Source: Bradyrhizobium viridifuturi
Lineage (GTDB): Bacteria > Pseudomonadota > Alphaproteobacteria > Rhizobiales > Xanthobacteraceae
Length of the DNA stretch: 64,000 nt
Reading direction: 5' to 3'
Assembly (NCBI RefSeq): GCF_001238275.1
Contig: NZ_LGTB01000012.1
Span: 1-64,000 of the forward strand
A program made the position numbers and the translations under genes. Numbering within the stretch: the first letter of the stretch is position 1; each line of letters starts with the position of its first letter. The notes beneath the pieces were generated by a model. It saw only the letters and a program-made list of their open reading frames with translations. It did no database searches and was not told the DNA's origin. Positions 34,195 to 43,681 of this stretch are shown here, piece after piece.

Positions 34195-34232
34195 TCGTTA
34201 AAAGGGCTGTCCCGGAACGATGGAACTGAGAC

Positions 34233-34877
34233 ATGCTGCGCTGGTTTCGCGCCTTTCTGCCCAAGGAAGAGCGCTTTTTCGACCTGTTCGCCCGCCACGC
34301 CCAGACCTCGGTGCAGTGCTCGTTGGCGCTGCAGGACATGCTGAAGGGCGGGGATGAGACCCCGGTCTTCTGCCAGCGGGTCAATCAGTTCGAGAACGAC
34401 GCCGACAGTGTCACCCGCGAGGTGCTGACTGCGGTTCGCCGTACCTTCATCACCCCGTTCGACCGCGGCGACATCAAGAACCTGATCACGTCGATGGATG
34501 ACGCGGTCGACCAGATGCAGGCGACCGCGAAGGCGGTCATGCTGTTCGAGGTGCGCGAGTTCGAGCCGCCGATGCGCGAGATCGGCACCCTTATCGTGGA
34601 ATGCGCCAACCTGGTCGTCCGCGCGCTGCCCTTGTTGCAGGGCATCGGCCAGAACGTCTCGATGCTGACCCAGATCACCGAGGAACTGACCAAGCTCGAG
34701 GGCCGGGTCGACGATCTCCATGACATCGGGCTCAAGGAATTGTTCCTGAAGCACCGCGATGCCAACACGATGGACTTCATCGTCGGTGCGGAGATCTACG
34801 ATCACCTCGAGAAGGTGGCCGACCGTTTCGACGACGTCGCCAACGAGATCAATTCGATCGTGATCGAACAGGTTTAG
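34233..34877 (+). CDS. DUF47 family protein, PhoU-like (OrfA of the pit operon)
   Basis: 214 aa all-helical protein. FRAFLPKEERFFDLFARHAQ starts it, then NQFENDADSVTREVLTAVRR and FDRGDIKNLITSMDDAVDQM, the conserved metal-binding E/D-x-x-x-D patterns of the PhoU-like DUF47 family. It is the first gene before pit, 14 bases apart, and equals OrfA of the rhizobial orfA-pit operon. It probably modulates the transporter. A Pho box precedes it. Confidence 0.92.
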   Translation: MLRWFRAFLPKEERFFDLFARHAQTSVQCSLALQDMLKGGDETPVFCQRVNQFENDADSVTREVLTAVRRTFITPFDRGDIKNLITSMDDAVDQMQATAKAVMLFEVREFEPPMREIGTLIVECANLVVRALPLLQGIGQNVSMLTQITEELTKLEGRVDDLHDIGLKELFLKHRDANTMDFIVGAEIYDHLEKVADRFDDVANEINSIVIEQV

Positions 34878-34891
34878 GGCAGGGCCATCTC

Positions 34892-35896
34892 GTGGACGCC
34901 ACGCTGGGTCTTCCGGTCCTGACCATCCTGATCGCGGTCGCGCTGCTGTTCGACTTCCTGAACGGCCTGCACGACGCCGCCAACTCGATCGCGACCATCG
35001 TCTCGACCCGGGTGCTGCGGCCGCAATACGCGGTGTTCTGGGCGGCCTTTTTCAACTTCGTCGCGTTCGCGGTGTTCGGCCTTCACGTCGCCAACACGAT
35101 CGGCACCGGGATCATCGACCCTGCGGTGGTGGACGCGACGGTGATCTTCGCCGCGCTGGTCGGCGCGATCGTCTGGAACGTGATCACCTGGGCGCTGGGC
35201 ATTCCGTCGTCGAGCTCGCACGCGCTGATCGGCGGCCTGGTCGGTGCCGGCATGGCCAAGGCAGGCCTTTCGGCCGCGGTGTGGAGCGGGCTCACCAAGA
35301 CCTTGCTCGCGATCGTGCTGTCGCCGCTGGTCGGCTTTCTGCTGGCGCTGGTGCTGGTTGCGATCGTGTCCTGGCTGTCGGTGCGCTCGACGCCGTTCGC
35401 GGTCGATCGCGCCTTCCGGATCCTGCAATTCGCCTCGGCCTCGCTCTATTCGCTCGGCCATGGCGGCAATGACGCGCAGAAGACCATGGGCATCATCGCC
35501 GTGCTGCTGTACTCGCAGGGCCATCTCGGCGACACCTTCGAGATTCCGTTCTGGGTCGTGCTGGCCTGCCAGAGCGCGATGGCGCTGGGCACCCTGATGG
35601 GCGGCTGGCGGATCGTCCGCACCATGGGGCTGCGGATCACCAAGCTGACGCCGATGCAGGGGTTCTGCGCCGAGACCGGCGGCGCCGCGACGCTGTTCAT
35701 CGCGACCTATCTCGGGGTTCCGGTGTCGACCACCCACACCATCACCGGCGCCATCGTCGGCGTCGGCGCCGCACGGCGGCTCTCCGCCGTGCGCTGGAAC
35801 GTGGCGAGTTCGATCGTCTACGCCTGGGTGATCACGATCCCGGCGTCGGCGGCGGTCGCCGCCGCAACCTATTGGATCGTGCAGATATTGAAGTAG
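34892..35896 (+). CDS. pit: low-affinity inorganic phosphate transporter Pit
   Basis: 334 aa PiT-family membrane protein. The two inverted PD001131-like repeats are seen as FDFLNGLHDAANSIATIVSTR and SLYSLGHGGNDAQKTMGII, with PSSSSHALIGGLVGA and PVSTTHTITGAIVGVGA. GTG 34892 is the start. Together with DUF47 it forms the constitutive phosphate uptake system turned down by PhoB when phosphate is scarce. Confidence 0.93.
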   Translation: MDATLGLPVLTILIAVALLFDFLNGLHDAANSIATIVSTRVLRPQYAVFWAAFFNFVAFAVFGLHVANTIGTGIIDPAVVDATVIFAALVGAIVWNVITWALGIPSSSSHALIGGLVGAGMAKAGLSAAVWSGLTKTLLAIVLSPLVGFLLALVLVAIVSWLSVRSTPFAVDRAFRILQFASASLYSLGHGGNDAQKTMGIIAVLLYSQGHLGDTFEIPFWVVLACQSAMALGTLMGGWRIVRTMGLRITKLTPMQGFCAETGGAATLFIATYLGVPVSTTHTITGAIVGVGAARRLSAVRWNVASSIVYAWVITIPASAAVAAATYWIVQILK

Positions 35897-35950
35897 CGTT
35901 TTCGAGCGAAGTGAAAGCCGGTTCGCGTCAAAGGAAACGCGTCCAAAATG
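35896..35950 (+). repeat. dispersed repeat family A, copy 2 (RIME-like)
   Basis: GCGTTTTCGAGCGAAGTGAA ... GGTTCGCGTCAAAGG ... AAACGCGTCC directly after the pit stop codon. It is the same element as at 27276 and 45072, slightly diverged at the centre. Confidence 0.75.
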
Positions 35951-35955
35951 CGTGA

Positions 35956-36270
35956 TTAACCGACCAGCTTCAGCCCGACGATGCCGGACACGATCAGCCC
36001 GATGCTGGCAAGCCGCATCGCGGTCGCGGGTTCGCCGAGCAGGATGATGCCGAGCGCCGCGGTGCCGACCGCGCCGATCCCGGTCCAGACCGCATAGGCG
36101 GTTCCAATCGGCAGCGTCTTCAGCGCAAGGCCGAGCAGGATGATGCTGCCGGCCATTGCGGCGAGCGTCAGGACCGACGGCACCAGCCGCGAGAACCCCT
36201 CGGTATATTTCAGCCCGATCGCCCAGCCGATCTCGAGCAGGCCTGCGATGAACAGAATGGCCCAAGCCAT
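35956..36270 (-). CDS. sugE: SMR family guanidinium exporter (SugE/Gdx)
   Basis: 104 aa, four transmembrane helices. [20 protein letters not shown] carries the essential membrane Glu (LLEIGWA), and [20 protein letters not shown] is the SugE/Gdx signature rather than the EmrE one. A guanidine-II riboswitch in its leader strongly supports guanidinium/proton antiport. GGAGGG lies 6 bases before ATG 36270. Confidence 0.93.
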   Translation of the reverse strand: MAWAILFIAGLLEIGWAIGLKYTEGFSRLVPSVLTLAAMAGSIILLGLALKTLPIGTAYAVWTGIGAVGTAALGIILLGEPATAMRLASIGLIVSGIVGLKLVG

Positions 36271-36289
36271 GACGAACCCTCCGGATAAG

Positions 36290-36336
36290 GCAGGGTCGTC
36301 CCCGCAGATGGGATGGTGAGGAGAAGGTCGTCCTTC
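36290..36336 (-). ncRNA. guanidine-II (mini-ykkC) riboswitch
   Basis: Minus strand. Hairpin 1 is GAAGG-ACGA-CCTTC (36323-36336). Hairpin 2 is GCGGGG-ACGA-CCCTGC (36290-36305). They are separated by 17 bases. Two short stems with ACGA loops are the defining architecture of mini-ykkC, whose loops kiss to bind guanidinium. It is followed by the GGAGGG ribosome site of the exporter, so control is probably translational. Confidence 0.9.
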
Positions 36337-36423
36337 CCGTGCCTATATGGGAATGGTGCGGCCACGCCGCATTGCGACAAAACGCCCTTGATTGCGCCCG
36401 TTTTCCCTGCCAAATGCCCCGCC

Positions 36424-38042
36424 ATGTCCGATACCGCTGCAACCACCGAATCGCCGTCCCGCTCGCCGCTATCAGAGGAAGTGGCGCGACGGCGCACCTT
36501 TGCGATCATCTCGCACCCAGACGCCGGCAAGACCACGCTGACGGAAAAGCTGCTGCTGTTCGGCGGCGCCATCAACCTCGCGGGTCAGGTCAAGGCCAAG
36601 GGCGAGCGGCGCAACACGCGCTCGGACTGGATGAAGATCGAGCGCGAGCGCGGCATCTCGGTCGTCACCTCGGTGATGACCTTCGAGTTCAACGACCTCG
36701 TGTTCAACTTGCTGGACACGCCGGGTCACGAGGACTTTTCGGAAGACACCTATCGCACGCTGACTGCGGTCGACTCCGCGGTCATGGTGATCGACGCCGC
36801 CAAGGGCATCGAGGCGCGCACGCGAAAGCTGTTCGAGGTGTGCCGGCTGCGCGACATCCCGATCATCACCTTCATCAACAAGATGGACCGCGAGAGCCGC
36901 GACACCTTCGAGCTCCTCGACGAGATCGAGAAGACGCTGGCGCTCGACACCACGCCGATGACCTGGCCGGTCGGCCGCGGCCGCGACTTCCTCGGCACCT
37001 ATGACGTCGTCAATGGCGGCGTGCGGCTGCTCGAGGGCGGCGGCGCCAAGACCGGCGCCACCGAGCAGATCGACATCGCCGATCTCGGCAAGCGCAACCC
37101 CAATCTCGACGTCGCCGAGGTCAAGGACGAGCTCGCGCTGGCGTCCGAAGCCTGCAAGCCGTTCGAGCTCGGCGCGTTCCGCGAGGGCCATCTGACGCCG
37201 GTCTATTTCGGCAGCGCGCTACGCAATTTCGGCGTCGGCGATCTGCTCGAAGGTCTCGGCAAGTTCGCGCCGGCACCGCGCGCGCAGGATTCCGATCTGC
37301 GCAAGGTCGAGGCGGCGGAGCCACGCATGAGCGCGTTCGTGTTCAAGATCCAGGCCAACATGGATCCGAACCACCGCGACCGCATCGCGTTCGCCCGGCT
37401 GTGCTCGGGCAAGCTCAGCCGCGGCATGAAGGCCAAGCTGGTGCGCACCGGCAAGAACATGAGCCTGTCGAGCCCGCAATTCTTCTTCGCGCAGGACCGC
37501 TCGGTGGCGGACGAGGCCTTTGCCGGCGACGTCGTCGGCATTCCCAATCACGGCACTCTGCGGATCGGCGACACGCTCACCGAGGGTGAGGATCTGACCT
37601 TCGTCGGCGTGCCGAGCTTCGCGCCGGAAATCGTCCGCCGCGTTCGCCTCACCGATGCGATGAAGGCGAAGAAGCTGAAGGAAGCCTTGCAGCAGATGTC
37701 GGAGGAGGGCGTCGTGCAGGTGTTCCGCCCGCGTGACGGTGCGCCGGCGCTGGTCGGCGTGGTCGGCCCGCTGCAGCTCGACGTGCTGAAGGCACGGCTC
37801 GATGCGGAATACTCGCTGCCGGTTGAGTTCGAGGTCTCCGAATTCTCGCTGGCGCGCTGGATCTCGTCCGACGACCGCAAGGCGCTCGACGCTTTCATCT
37901 CCGCCAACAATTCCGGCATCGCGACGACGTCGACGGCGATCCGGTGTTCATGGCCAAGAACGAGTTCTATCTCGGCTACACCCGCGAGCGCGCCGAGGGC
38001 ATCACCTTCTCCAACGTCAAGGACGTGAAGAAGAAGGCGTAA
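36424..38042 (+). CDS. prfC: peptide chain release factor 3 (C-terminal frameshift)
   Basis: Translational GTPase that recycles RF1 and RF2. G1 SHPDAGKTTL, G3 DTPGHEDF and G4 NKMDRE are intact, as is the RF3-specific C-terminal region up to FISANNSGIA. One missing C near 37921 then shifts the frame. Restoring it continues DDVDGDPVFMAKNEFYLGYT to the stop at 38040. As sequenced the last 40 residues are replaced. ATG 36424 (MSDTAATTES) is the natural start; the open frame begins earlier. Confidence 0.93.
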
Positions 38043-38057
38043 GGCCCAGTACTCGGT

Positions 38058-38179
38058 GTCGTCCCGGCGAAAGCCGGGACCCATAACCACCGATGGTCAT
38101 TGTTGCACGATGGTGGAACGACGAGTCCCTTCAACAGCATCGGCCGCGGCGTATGGGTCCCGGCCTTCGCCGGGACGAC
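38058..38179. repeat. dispersed palindromic repeat family C, copy 1
   Basis: The outer arms GTCGTCCCGGCGAAAGCCGG and GTCCCGGCCTTCGCCGGGAC face each other around about 80 bases that include CCATAACCACCGATGGTCAT. A diverged copy is at 62813-62934. It sits directly behind prfC and may end its transcript. Confidence 0.7.
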
Positions 38180-38209
38180 GCGTGGAAAAGAGCAGTACAC
38201 TATCCACTC

Positions 38210-38309
38210 GTCGCCCCGGCTCGACCGGGGGATCCAGTACGCCGCGGCTCCTCCGTGATTCACAACCGTCTCTGGAATACTGCATCGCCCGGTCGAGCCG
38301 GGCTATGAC
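38210..38309. repeat. dispersed palindromic repeat family D, copy 1
   Basis: GTCGCCCCGGCTCGACCGGG at the left end and GCCCGGTCGAGCCGGGC at the right end form an interrupted inverted repeat, with GATCCAGTACGCCGCGG and CTGGAATACTGCATCGCC inside. The same core is at 62669-62770. In both places family C and D elements lie side by side. Confidence 0.7.
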
Positions 38310-38411
38310 AGTTGTGGTTGCGGCGCGCGCGCAAGGAATTGAACGCCAGCCCGCTTGCTCCGGTCCGGCCACGGTACCATGTTCCCCGGAGCGCAATCCG
38401 GGTCCGTCTGC

Positions 38412-39023
38412 ATGCTCCGACGCGTCGCCATCTGTCTCGCTTATGCCGTGCTGGCCTTTGCGCTCGCAGGCGCCGCCTCGGCGCAGCAGCGCCAGCAGAC
38501 TGACCCGGCGCCGTTCGCACACACGCCTTGCAGCGTGCTCGACGAAGGGCCTTGCATCCCGTCCTATTGCAGCGTGTTCAATCACGGGCCGTGCTTTCCC
38601 GAGATGGATTATCCGTACGGCGAAAATCTCCAGCTCACGATCCTGACCGTGCCGCCCGAGGGGCAGGCCGAGAAGTACCGCAAGCCCGATCATGATCTCA
38701 ATACCATCGGCGACCTCTTTGCCGCGCTGCGCGCCTGCTGGGCGCCGCCGCCACCAGACGACGCGCGCGCGGGCATGCAGATGTCGGTGCGCTTCAGCTT
38801 CAAGCGATCAGGCGAAATGATCGGCGCGCCGCGCCTGACGTTTTCGACGCGGGGCGTCCCGGCCGATACCCGCACCGCCTACCTCAACGCGATCAACGCC
38901 TCGCTCGGCGCCTGCCTGCCGCTGAAATTCACCGGCGGGCTCGGCGGAGCGCTCGCCGGCCGGCCGATCATGATCCGCTATGTCGACAACCGCGAACTGG
39001 GCAAGCCGACCGGTAATCCATGA
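38412..39023 (+). CDS. secreted protein of unknown function
   Basis: 203 aa. Signal peptide MLRRVAICLAYAVLAFALAG, cut probably after ASAQ. Four Cys follow in HTPCSVLDEGPCIPSYCSVF, then a region with MSVRFSFKRSGEMIGAPRLT and NAINASLGACLPLKFT, resembling the C-terminal domain of TonB/TolA-like periplasmic proteins. I could not name the family. ATG 38412 starts the signal peptide. It follows the repeat cluster and precedes the nnrU-like gene. Confidence 0.7.
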   Translation: MLRRVAICLAYAVLAFALAGAASAQQRQQTDPAPFAHTPCSVLDEGPCIPSYCSVFNHGPCFPEMDYPYGENLQLTILTVPPEGQAEKYRKPDHDLNTIGDLFAALRACWAPPPPDDARAGMQMSVRFSFKRSGEMIGAPRLTFSTRGVPADTRTAYLNAINASLGACLPLKFTGGLGGALAGRPIMIRYVDNRELGKPTGNP

Positions 39024-39102
39024 TCCGCACCCCGGCGTGACGCATTGCCACCCGCCCGGCGAAGATGTTACGCGAAGGCACTAACAATCAGGGAGGAACA
39101 TC

Positions 39103-39687
39103 GTGGGACTGCTCGTCATGATCCTGGGTCTCGTGCTGTTCCTCGGCATCCACGTGTTGACCAGCCTGCGCGAGATGCGCGCCGGGATCGTCAAAACGAT
39201 GGGCGAGGGGGCCTACAAGGGCGTCTATTCGCTGGTGTCGTTCGCTGGCCTTGCGTTGATCATCTGGGGCTTCGGGCACTACCGTGCGACCGGCTGGATC
39301 GATGTCTGGACGCCGCCGACCGCGTTCAAGCACATCACGGTGGCGCTGATGCTGCCCGCCGTCATCCTCGTCGTCGCCTCCTATATCCGCGGCCGCATCT
39401 ACACCACGCTGAAGCATCCGATGCTGGCGGGCGTGAAGCTGTGGGCGTTCGCGCATCTGCTCGCCAATGGCGATCTCGGCTCGATCATCCTGTTCGGCTC
39501 GTTTCTCGGCTGGGCGGTCTATGACCGCATCTCGCTGAAGCGCCGCGCGGATGCCGGCGCGCCGCCGATCCCGGTGGGCGGCCCAACCAACGACCTGATC
39601 GCGATCGCGGTCGGGGTCATCGCATATCTGGCGCTGGCGTTTGCGTTCCACCCGGTCGTGATCGGCGTGCCTGTCATGGGAGCCTGA
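39103..39687 (+). CDS. nnrU: NnrU family membrane protein
   Basis: 194 aa with five or six transmembrane segments. [39 protein letters not shown] and [20 protein letters not shown] are the NnrU family blocks. NnrU is needed for nitrite and nitric oxide reductase function in some denitrifiers and is related to isoprenoid/15-cis-zeta-carotene isomerases. GTG 39103 follows GGGAGGAA. panB begins 2 bases after it. No denitrification genes are in the window. Confidence 0.88.
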   Translation: MGLLVMILGLVLFLGIHVLTSLREMRAGIVKTMGEGAYKGVYSLVSFAGLALIIWGFGHYRATGWIDVWTPPTAFKHITVALMLPAVILVVASYIRGRIYTTLKHPMLAGVKLWAFAHLLANGDLGSIILFGSFLGWAVYDRISLKRRADAGAPPIPVGGPTNDLIAIAVGVIAYLALAFAFHPVVIGVPVMGA

Positions 39688-39689
39688 CT

Positions 39690-40511
39690 ATGTCTGTTCA
39701 ATCCGCCATCAAGCGCAAGACCGCGCCGGATCTGCGCGCCCGCAAGAATGGCGAACCGATCGTGATGCTGACCTCGTATCACGCACACACCGCGGCGCTG
39801 GTCGACCGCCACTGCGATGCCATCCTGGTCGGCGACTCCCTTGGCAACGTCATGCACGGCTTCGAGACCACCGTGCCGGTCACGCTCGACATGATGATCC
39901 TGCAGGGCCGCGCGGTGATGCGCGGCTCGCAGGCCGCGCTTGTTGTCGTGGATATGCCGTTCGGCTCCTATGAGGGCTCGAAGGAGCAGGCGTTCCAGTC
40001 CGCGGTGCGGATCATGAAGGAAACGCTGTGCGGCGCGGTCAAGCTCGAGGGCGGTGCGCGGATGGCGGAGACGGTGGCGTTCCTGTCGGAGCGCGGCATT
40101 CCCGTGATGGGGCATATCGGCCTGACGCCGCAGTCGATCAACACGCTCGGCTCGTTCCGCGCGCAGGGCCGCGAGGAGGAGACCTGGGCTCCGATCGAGA
40201 ACGACGCCAAGGCAATCGCGGAGGCCGGCGCCTTCTCGATCGTGGTCGAGGCGGTCGCCGAGCCGCTGGCGCGCAAGATCACGCAATCGATCGCCGTGCC
40301 GACGATCGGCATCGGCGCAAGTGCTGCCTGCGACGGCCAGGTGCTGGTGCTGGAGGACATGCTCGGCCTGTCGCCGCGCGCGCCGAAATTCGTCCGCCGC
40401 TACGGCAATCTCGGACCGGCGATCGAGGAAGCGATCGCGGGCTATGCGCGCGACGTCAAGAGCCGTGCCTTCCCGGGGCCGGAGCATGTCTACGGAATGA
40501 AGAAGAGCTGA
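39690..40511 (+). CDS. panB: 3-methyl-2-oxobutanoate hydroxymethyltransferase PanB
   Basis: 273 aa. First step of pantothenate synthesis: transfers a hydroxymethyl group from 5,10-methylene-tetrahydrofolate to 2-oxoisovalerate. [40 protein letters not shown] and [20 protein letters not shown] are conserved, with the metal-binding Asp in VGDS. No panC is adjacent in the window. It precedes an acyl-CoA synthetase by 10 bases. Confidence 0.95.
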   Translation: MSVQSAIKRKTAPDLRARKNGEPIVMLTSYHAHTAALVDRHCDAILVGDSLGNVMHGFETTVPVTLDMMILQGRAVMRGSQAALVVVDMPFGSYEGSKEQAFQSAVRIMKETLCGAVKLEGGARMAETVAFLSERGIPVMGHIGLTPQSINTLGSFRAQGREEETWAPIENDAKAIAEAGAFSIVVEAVAEPLARKITQSIAVPTIGIGASAACDGQVLVLEDMLGLSPRAPKFVRRYGNLGPAIEEAIAGYARDVKSRAFPGPEHVYGMKKS

Positions 40512-40521
40512 CGAGGCACGC

Positions 40522-42120
40522 ATGGACTGGTCGCAACACGCACTGCCGCCGATGCGGCTCGAGCCAAGGTTCGGCGACCGCGTCGTGCCGGCATTCGCCG
40601 AGCGGCCGGCCAGCCTGTGGGCGATGATCGCGGACGCGGTCGCAGCGAATGGCGACGGCGAAGCGCTGGTCTGCGGCGGGACGCGCCTATCCTGGCGTGA
40701 GGTCGCCGAGCAATCGGCGAAGGTCGCGGCAGGCTTTTCAAAACTCGGCCTGGCACCCGGCGACCGCGTCGCGATCCTGCTCGGCAACCGCATCGAGTTC
40801 GTGCTGACGATGTTCGCCGCCGCCCATGCCGGGCTGGTGACGGTGCTGCTCTCGACGCGTCAGCAGAAGCCCGAGATCGCCTATGTGCTGAACGATTGCG
40901 GCGCGAAGTGTCTGGTCCATGAGGCCACGCTCAGCGATCGCATTCCTGACGCCGCCGATATTCCGGGCCTTGCGCATCGCATCCCGGTCAGCGACGACGG
41001 CGCGTCGCAGTTCGCTCGTCTGCGCGACAATGCAAGGGCGCAAGCGCCGGCTGAGGTGAGAGAAGAGGACACCGCGATGATCCTCTACACCTCGGGCACT
41101 ACGGGCCGGCCGAAGGGCGCGATGCTCGCCCATTGCAACATCATCCATTCCTCGATGGTGTTCGCATCCTGTCTCAGGCTGACGAAAGCCGATCGCTCGA
41201 TCGCCGCGGTGCCACTCGCGCATGTCACCGGTGCGGTCGCCAACGTCACCACCATGGCGCGCTGCGCCGGCGCGCTGATCATCATGCCGGAGTTCAAGGC
41301 GGCGGAGTATCTGAAGGTCGCGGCACGCGAGCGCGTCAGCTACACGGTGATGGTGCCGGCGATGTACAATCTCTGCCTAATGCAGCCGGATTTCGACAGC
41401 TACGATCTGTCGAGCTGGCGCATTGGCGGCTTCGGCGGCGCGCCGATGCCGGTTGCGACCATCGAAAAGCTCGACGCCAAGATTCCCGGGCTGAAGCTCG
41501 CCAATTGCTACGGCGCGACCGAGACCACATCGCCCTCGACCCTGATGCCGGGCGAACTGACCGCCGCCCATATCGACAGCGTCGGCCTGCCGTGTCCCGG
41601 CGCCGAGATCGTCGTGATGGGCGCCGAGGGCCGCGAGGTGCTGCGTGGCGAAATCGGCGAGCTGTGGATCCGCAGCGCCTCCGTGATCAAGGGCTACTGG
41701 AACAATCCGAAGGCGACCGCGGAGAGCTTCACCGCAGGCTTCTGGCATTCCGGCGATCTCGGCTCGGTCGATGCCGACAATTTCGTCCGCGTGTTCGATC
41801 GCCAGAAGGACATGATCAACCGCGGCGGGCTGAAGATCTATTCCGCCGAGGTCGAGTCCGTGTTGGCGGGCCATCCGGCCGTGGTCGAGAGCGCGATCAT
41901 CGCAAAGCCCTGTCCGGTGCTCGGCGAACGCGTCCACGCCGTGATCGTGACGCGCGCTGAGGTGAATGCCGAGAGCCTGCGCGCCTGGTGCGCCGAGCGC
42001 CTGTCCGACTACAAGGTGCCGGAGACGATGGCGCTGACCTCACAGCCGTTGCCACGCAACGCCAACGGCAAGGTGATCAAGCGCCAGCTCAGGGAGAGCC
42101 TGACTGCGGCCGGAGCGTGA
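40522..42120 (+). CDS. class I adenylate-forming enzyme (acyl-CoA synthetase)
   Basis: 532 aa ANL superfamily. P-loop-like ILYTSGTTGRPKGAML, adenine site NCYGATETTSPS, SGDLGSVDADNFVRVFDRQK hinge and the C-terminal catalytic Lys in LPRNANGKVIKRQL are all present. It activates a carboxylic acid to the acyl-AMP and then the CoA thioester. Chain length or aromatic preference cannot be told. It probably forms an operon with panB. Confidence 0.9.
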   Translation: MDWSQHALPPMRLEPRFGDRVVPAFAERPASLWAMIADAVAANGDGEALVCGGTRLSWREVAEQSAKVAAGFSKLGLAPGDRVAILLGNRIEFVLTMFAAAHAGLVTVLLSTRQQKPEIAYVLNDCGAKCLVHEATLSDRIPDAADIPGLAHRIPVSDDGASQFARLRDNARAQAPAEVREEDTAMILYTSGTTGRPKGAMLAHCNIIHSSMVFASCLRLTKADRSIAAVPLAHVTGAVANVTTMARCAGALIIMPEFKAAEYLKVAARERVSYTVMVPAMYNLCLMQPDFDSYDLSSWRIGGFGGAPMPVATIEKLDAKIPGLKLANCYGATETTSPSTLMPGELTAAHIDSVGLPCPGAEIVVMGAEGREVLRGEIGELWIRSASVIKGYWNNPKATAESFTAGFWHSGDLGSVDADNFVRVFDRQKDMINRGGLKIYSAEVESVLAGHPAVVESAIIAKPCPVLGERVHAVIVTRAEVNAESLRAWCAERLSDYKVPETMALTSQPLPRNANGKVIKRQLRESLTAAGA

Positions 42121-42277
42121 ACCGGGGCAGGGCAAACTTCCCCCGTTAACGCTTTGATCCGCCTCGCTTTGCCTTGCCTCCGCCACACCGTTAGGGTAAC
42201 GCCGCCGCGATGTGGGGATCGGGGAGGGGCCAGGCTCCACCGAGATTCGCGGTCCCGAGGGGATGGGATAGCTTTAA

Positions 42278-42934
42278 GTGTCTGAATTATTTGACGAAGT
42301 AGACGAGGAAGTCCGTCGCGATCAGCTCAAGAAGCTGTGGGACAAGTACTCGATCTTTATCATCGCGCTGGCGGTCCTGGTGGTCGCCGGCGTCGGTGGC
42401 TGGCGCGGCTACCAATATCTCGAGGCCAAGAAGGCCGCCGAGGCCGGTGCGGCGTTCGACCGCGCCGTCGAGCTGTCGGACCAGAACAAGCATGCCGAGG
42501 CCGAGGCCGCCTTTGCCGATTTGATCGCCAAGGCGCCGTCCGGTTACCGCAACCTTGCGCGGCTGCGCATGGCTGCCGAGGTCGCGACCCGCGATCAGCC
42601 GGCCGCCGCGAAGCTCTATGACGAGATTGCAGCCGACCGCAGCGTCGGCGGTCCCGACCAGGACCTGGCACGGATCCGTGCCGCGCAGCTCGTGATGGAC
42701 ACCACGACCTATCCGAACATGCAGCAACGGCTCGAGGCGATGGCAACGTCGAAGGACTCGACGTTCCGCCATTCCGCGCGCGAGTTGCTGGCGCTGTCGG
42801 CCTGGCACGCCAACGATGCCACCGCCGCGCGGCAGTGGCTGGACCAGATTGCCAATGACGGCGAGACGCCGCCGAGCCTGCGTTCGCGCGCCGAAGCGCT
42901 GCAGGCCTTGTTGCCGCCAGTTGCGAAAAGCTGA
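42278..42934 (+). CDS. tetratricopeptide repeat membrane protein, YfgM-like
   Basis: 218 aa. A short cytosolic start (ELFDEVDEEVRRDQLKKLWD) precedes one transmembrane helix at about residues 27-48. A periplasmic TPR domain follows (EAEAAFADLIAKAPSGYRNL, HSARELLALSAWHANDA). This is the YfgM/UPF0070 form, an ancillary SecYEG-associated chaperone. GTG 42278 is the start. In many proteobacteria yfgM-bamB-der are adjacent; here the middle place is held by the lipoprotein at 42972. Confidence 0.85.
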   Translation: MSELFDEVDEEVRRDQLKKLWDKYSIFIIALAVLVVAGVGGWRGYQYLEAKKAAEAGAAFDRAVELSDQNKHAEAEAAFADLIAKAPSGYRNLARLRMAAEVATRDQPAAAKLYDEIAADRSVGGPDQDLARIRAAQLVMDTTTYPNMQQRLEAMATSKDSTFRHSARELLALSAWHANDATAARQWLDQIANDGETPPSLRSRAEALQALLPPVAKS

Positions 42935-42971
42935 GCTGGCGCGAAACCCGAGTTTGAGTGAGAGATCGACT

Positions 42972-43528
42972 ATGCGCCGCTCGCAACGCCTGATCGCAGC
43001 CGCAGTTCTGACCGCGCTTTGCAGCGCGTTGGCGGGCTGCGGCGGTGGCGGCATGGCCAATTTCGATCCGAGCGATCTGCTCGACTTCCTCGACACCAAG
43101 AAGAAGCTGGCCGGCGACCGCAAGCCGGTCTTCCCCGAAGCGTGCCCGGCCTCGAGCAGGGCGTGCCGAAGGAATTGTACAAGGGCTCGCAGCAGGAGCA
43201 GCTCGACCAGCAGAACGCCGCGGCAGCCGCCGCTGCCCAGCCGGCTCCGCCGCCGGAGCCGCCGAAGGGCGCCAAGAAGCACACCAAGCGGGCCGCGCCG
43301 GCAGCGGATCAGGCGGCTGCTCCCGACGCCGCCGCGCCGGAAGAGGGCGCGCCCGCTGCGCTGCCGCCAGAGCCGAAGCCGAAGAAGATCGTCCGTCGCC
43401 GCACCACTGCGCCGCCCGCCGACGACCAGCAGGCGCAGCCTGCGGCCCCGGCCCAGCAGACCCAGACCACGCAGCAATCCGGCGGCGCGTTCCCCGCGCC
43501 GCTACCGAGCGGCGGATTTAGCCGCTAA
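42972..43528 (+). CDS. Ala/Pro-rich lipoprotein (frameshifted)
   Basis: Signal with lipobox L20-A-G-C23 in SALAGCGGGG. It then reads FDPSDLLDFLDTKKKLAGDR and KPVFPE before the frame breaks. Restoring one G near 43140 continues GVPGLEQGVPKELYKGSQQE into an Ala/Pro/Gln-rich tail ending GGFSR at 43528. It lies between the YfgM-like gene and der, where bamB usually is, but shows no beta-propeller. It may be a disordered outer-membrane lipoprotein of the envelope assembly group. Confidence 0.75.
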
Positions 43529-43529
43529 A

Positions 43530-43600
43530 TCATGATCCGGAAAAGTGCGAAGCGGTTTTCCGAAAAGATCATGCTAAAACAAGAATCTGGAGCGCGATGA
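43530..43600. repeat. dispersed repeat family B, copy 1 (RIME-like)
   Basis: CATGATCCGGAAAAGTGCGA and GCGGTTTTCCGAAAAGATCATG form an interrupted palindrome after the lipoprotein gene. The reverse-complement copy is at 61135-61184. Confidence 0.75.
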
Positions 43601-43681
43601 CGGTTCAACCCAACCTCGTTGCGCGTTAGGCTTCTCTCTCAATTCATTGACGCGCGCCGCGCCGCGGCGTCTGGATCATCC

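Noticed and set aside
38058..38309. CRISPR-like array from the repeated arms after prfC
   Set aside because: There are only two different palindromic elements, with no regularly spaced direct repeats and no cas genes.
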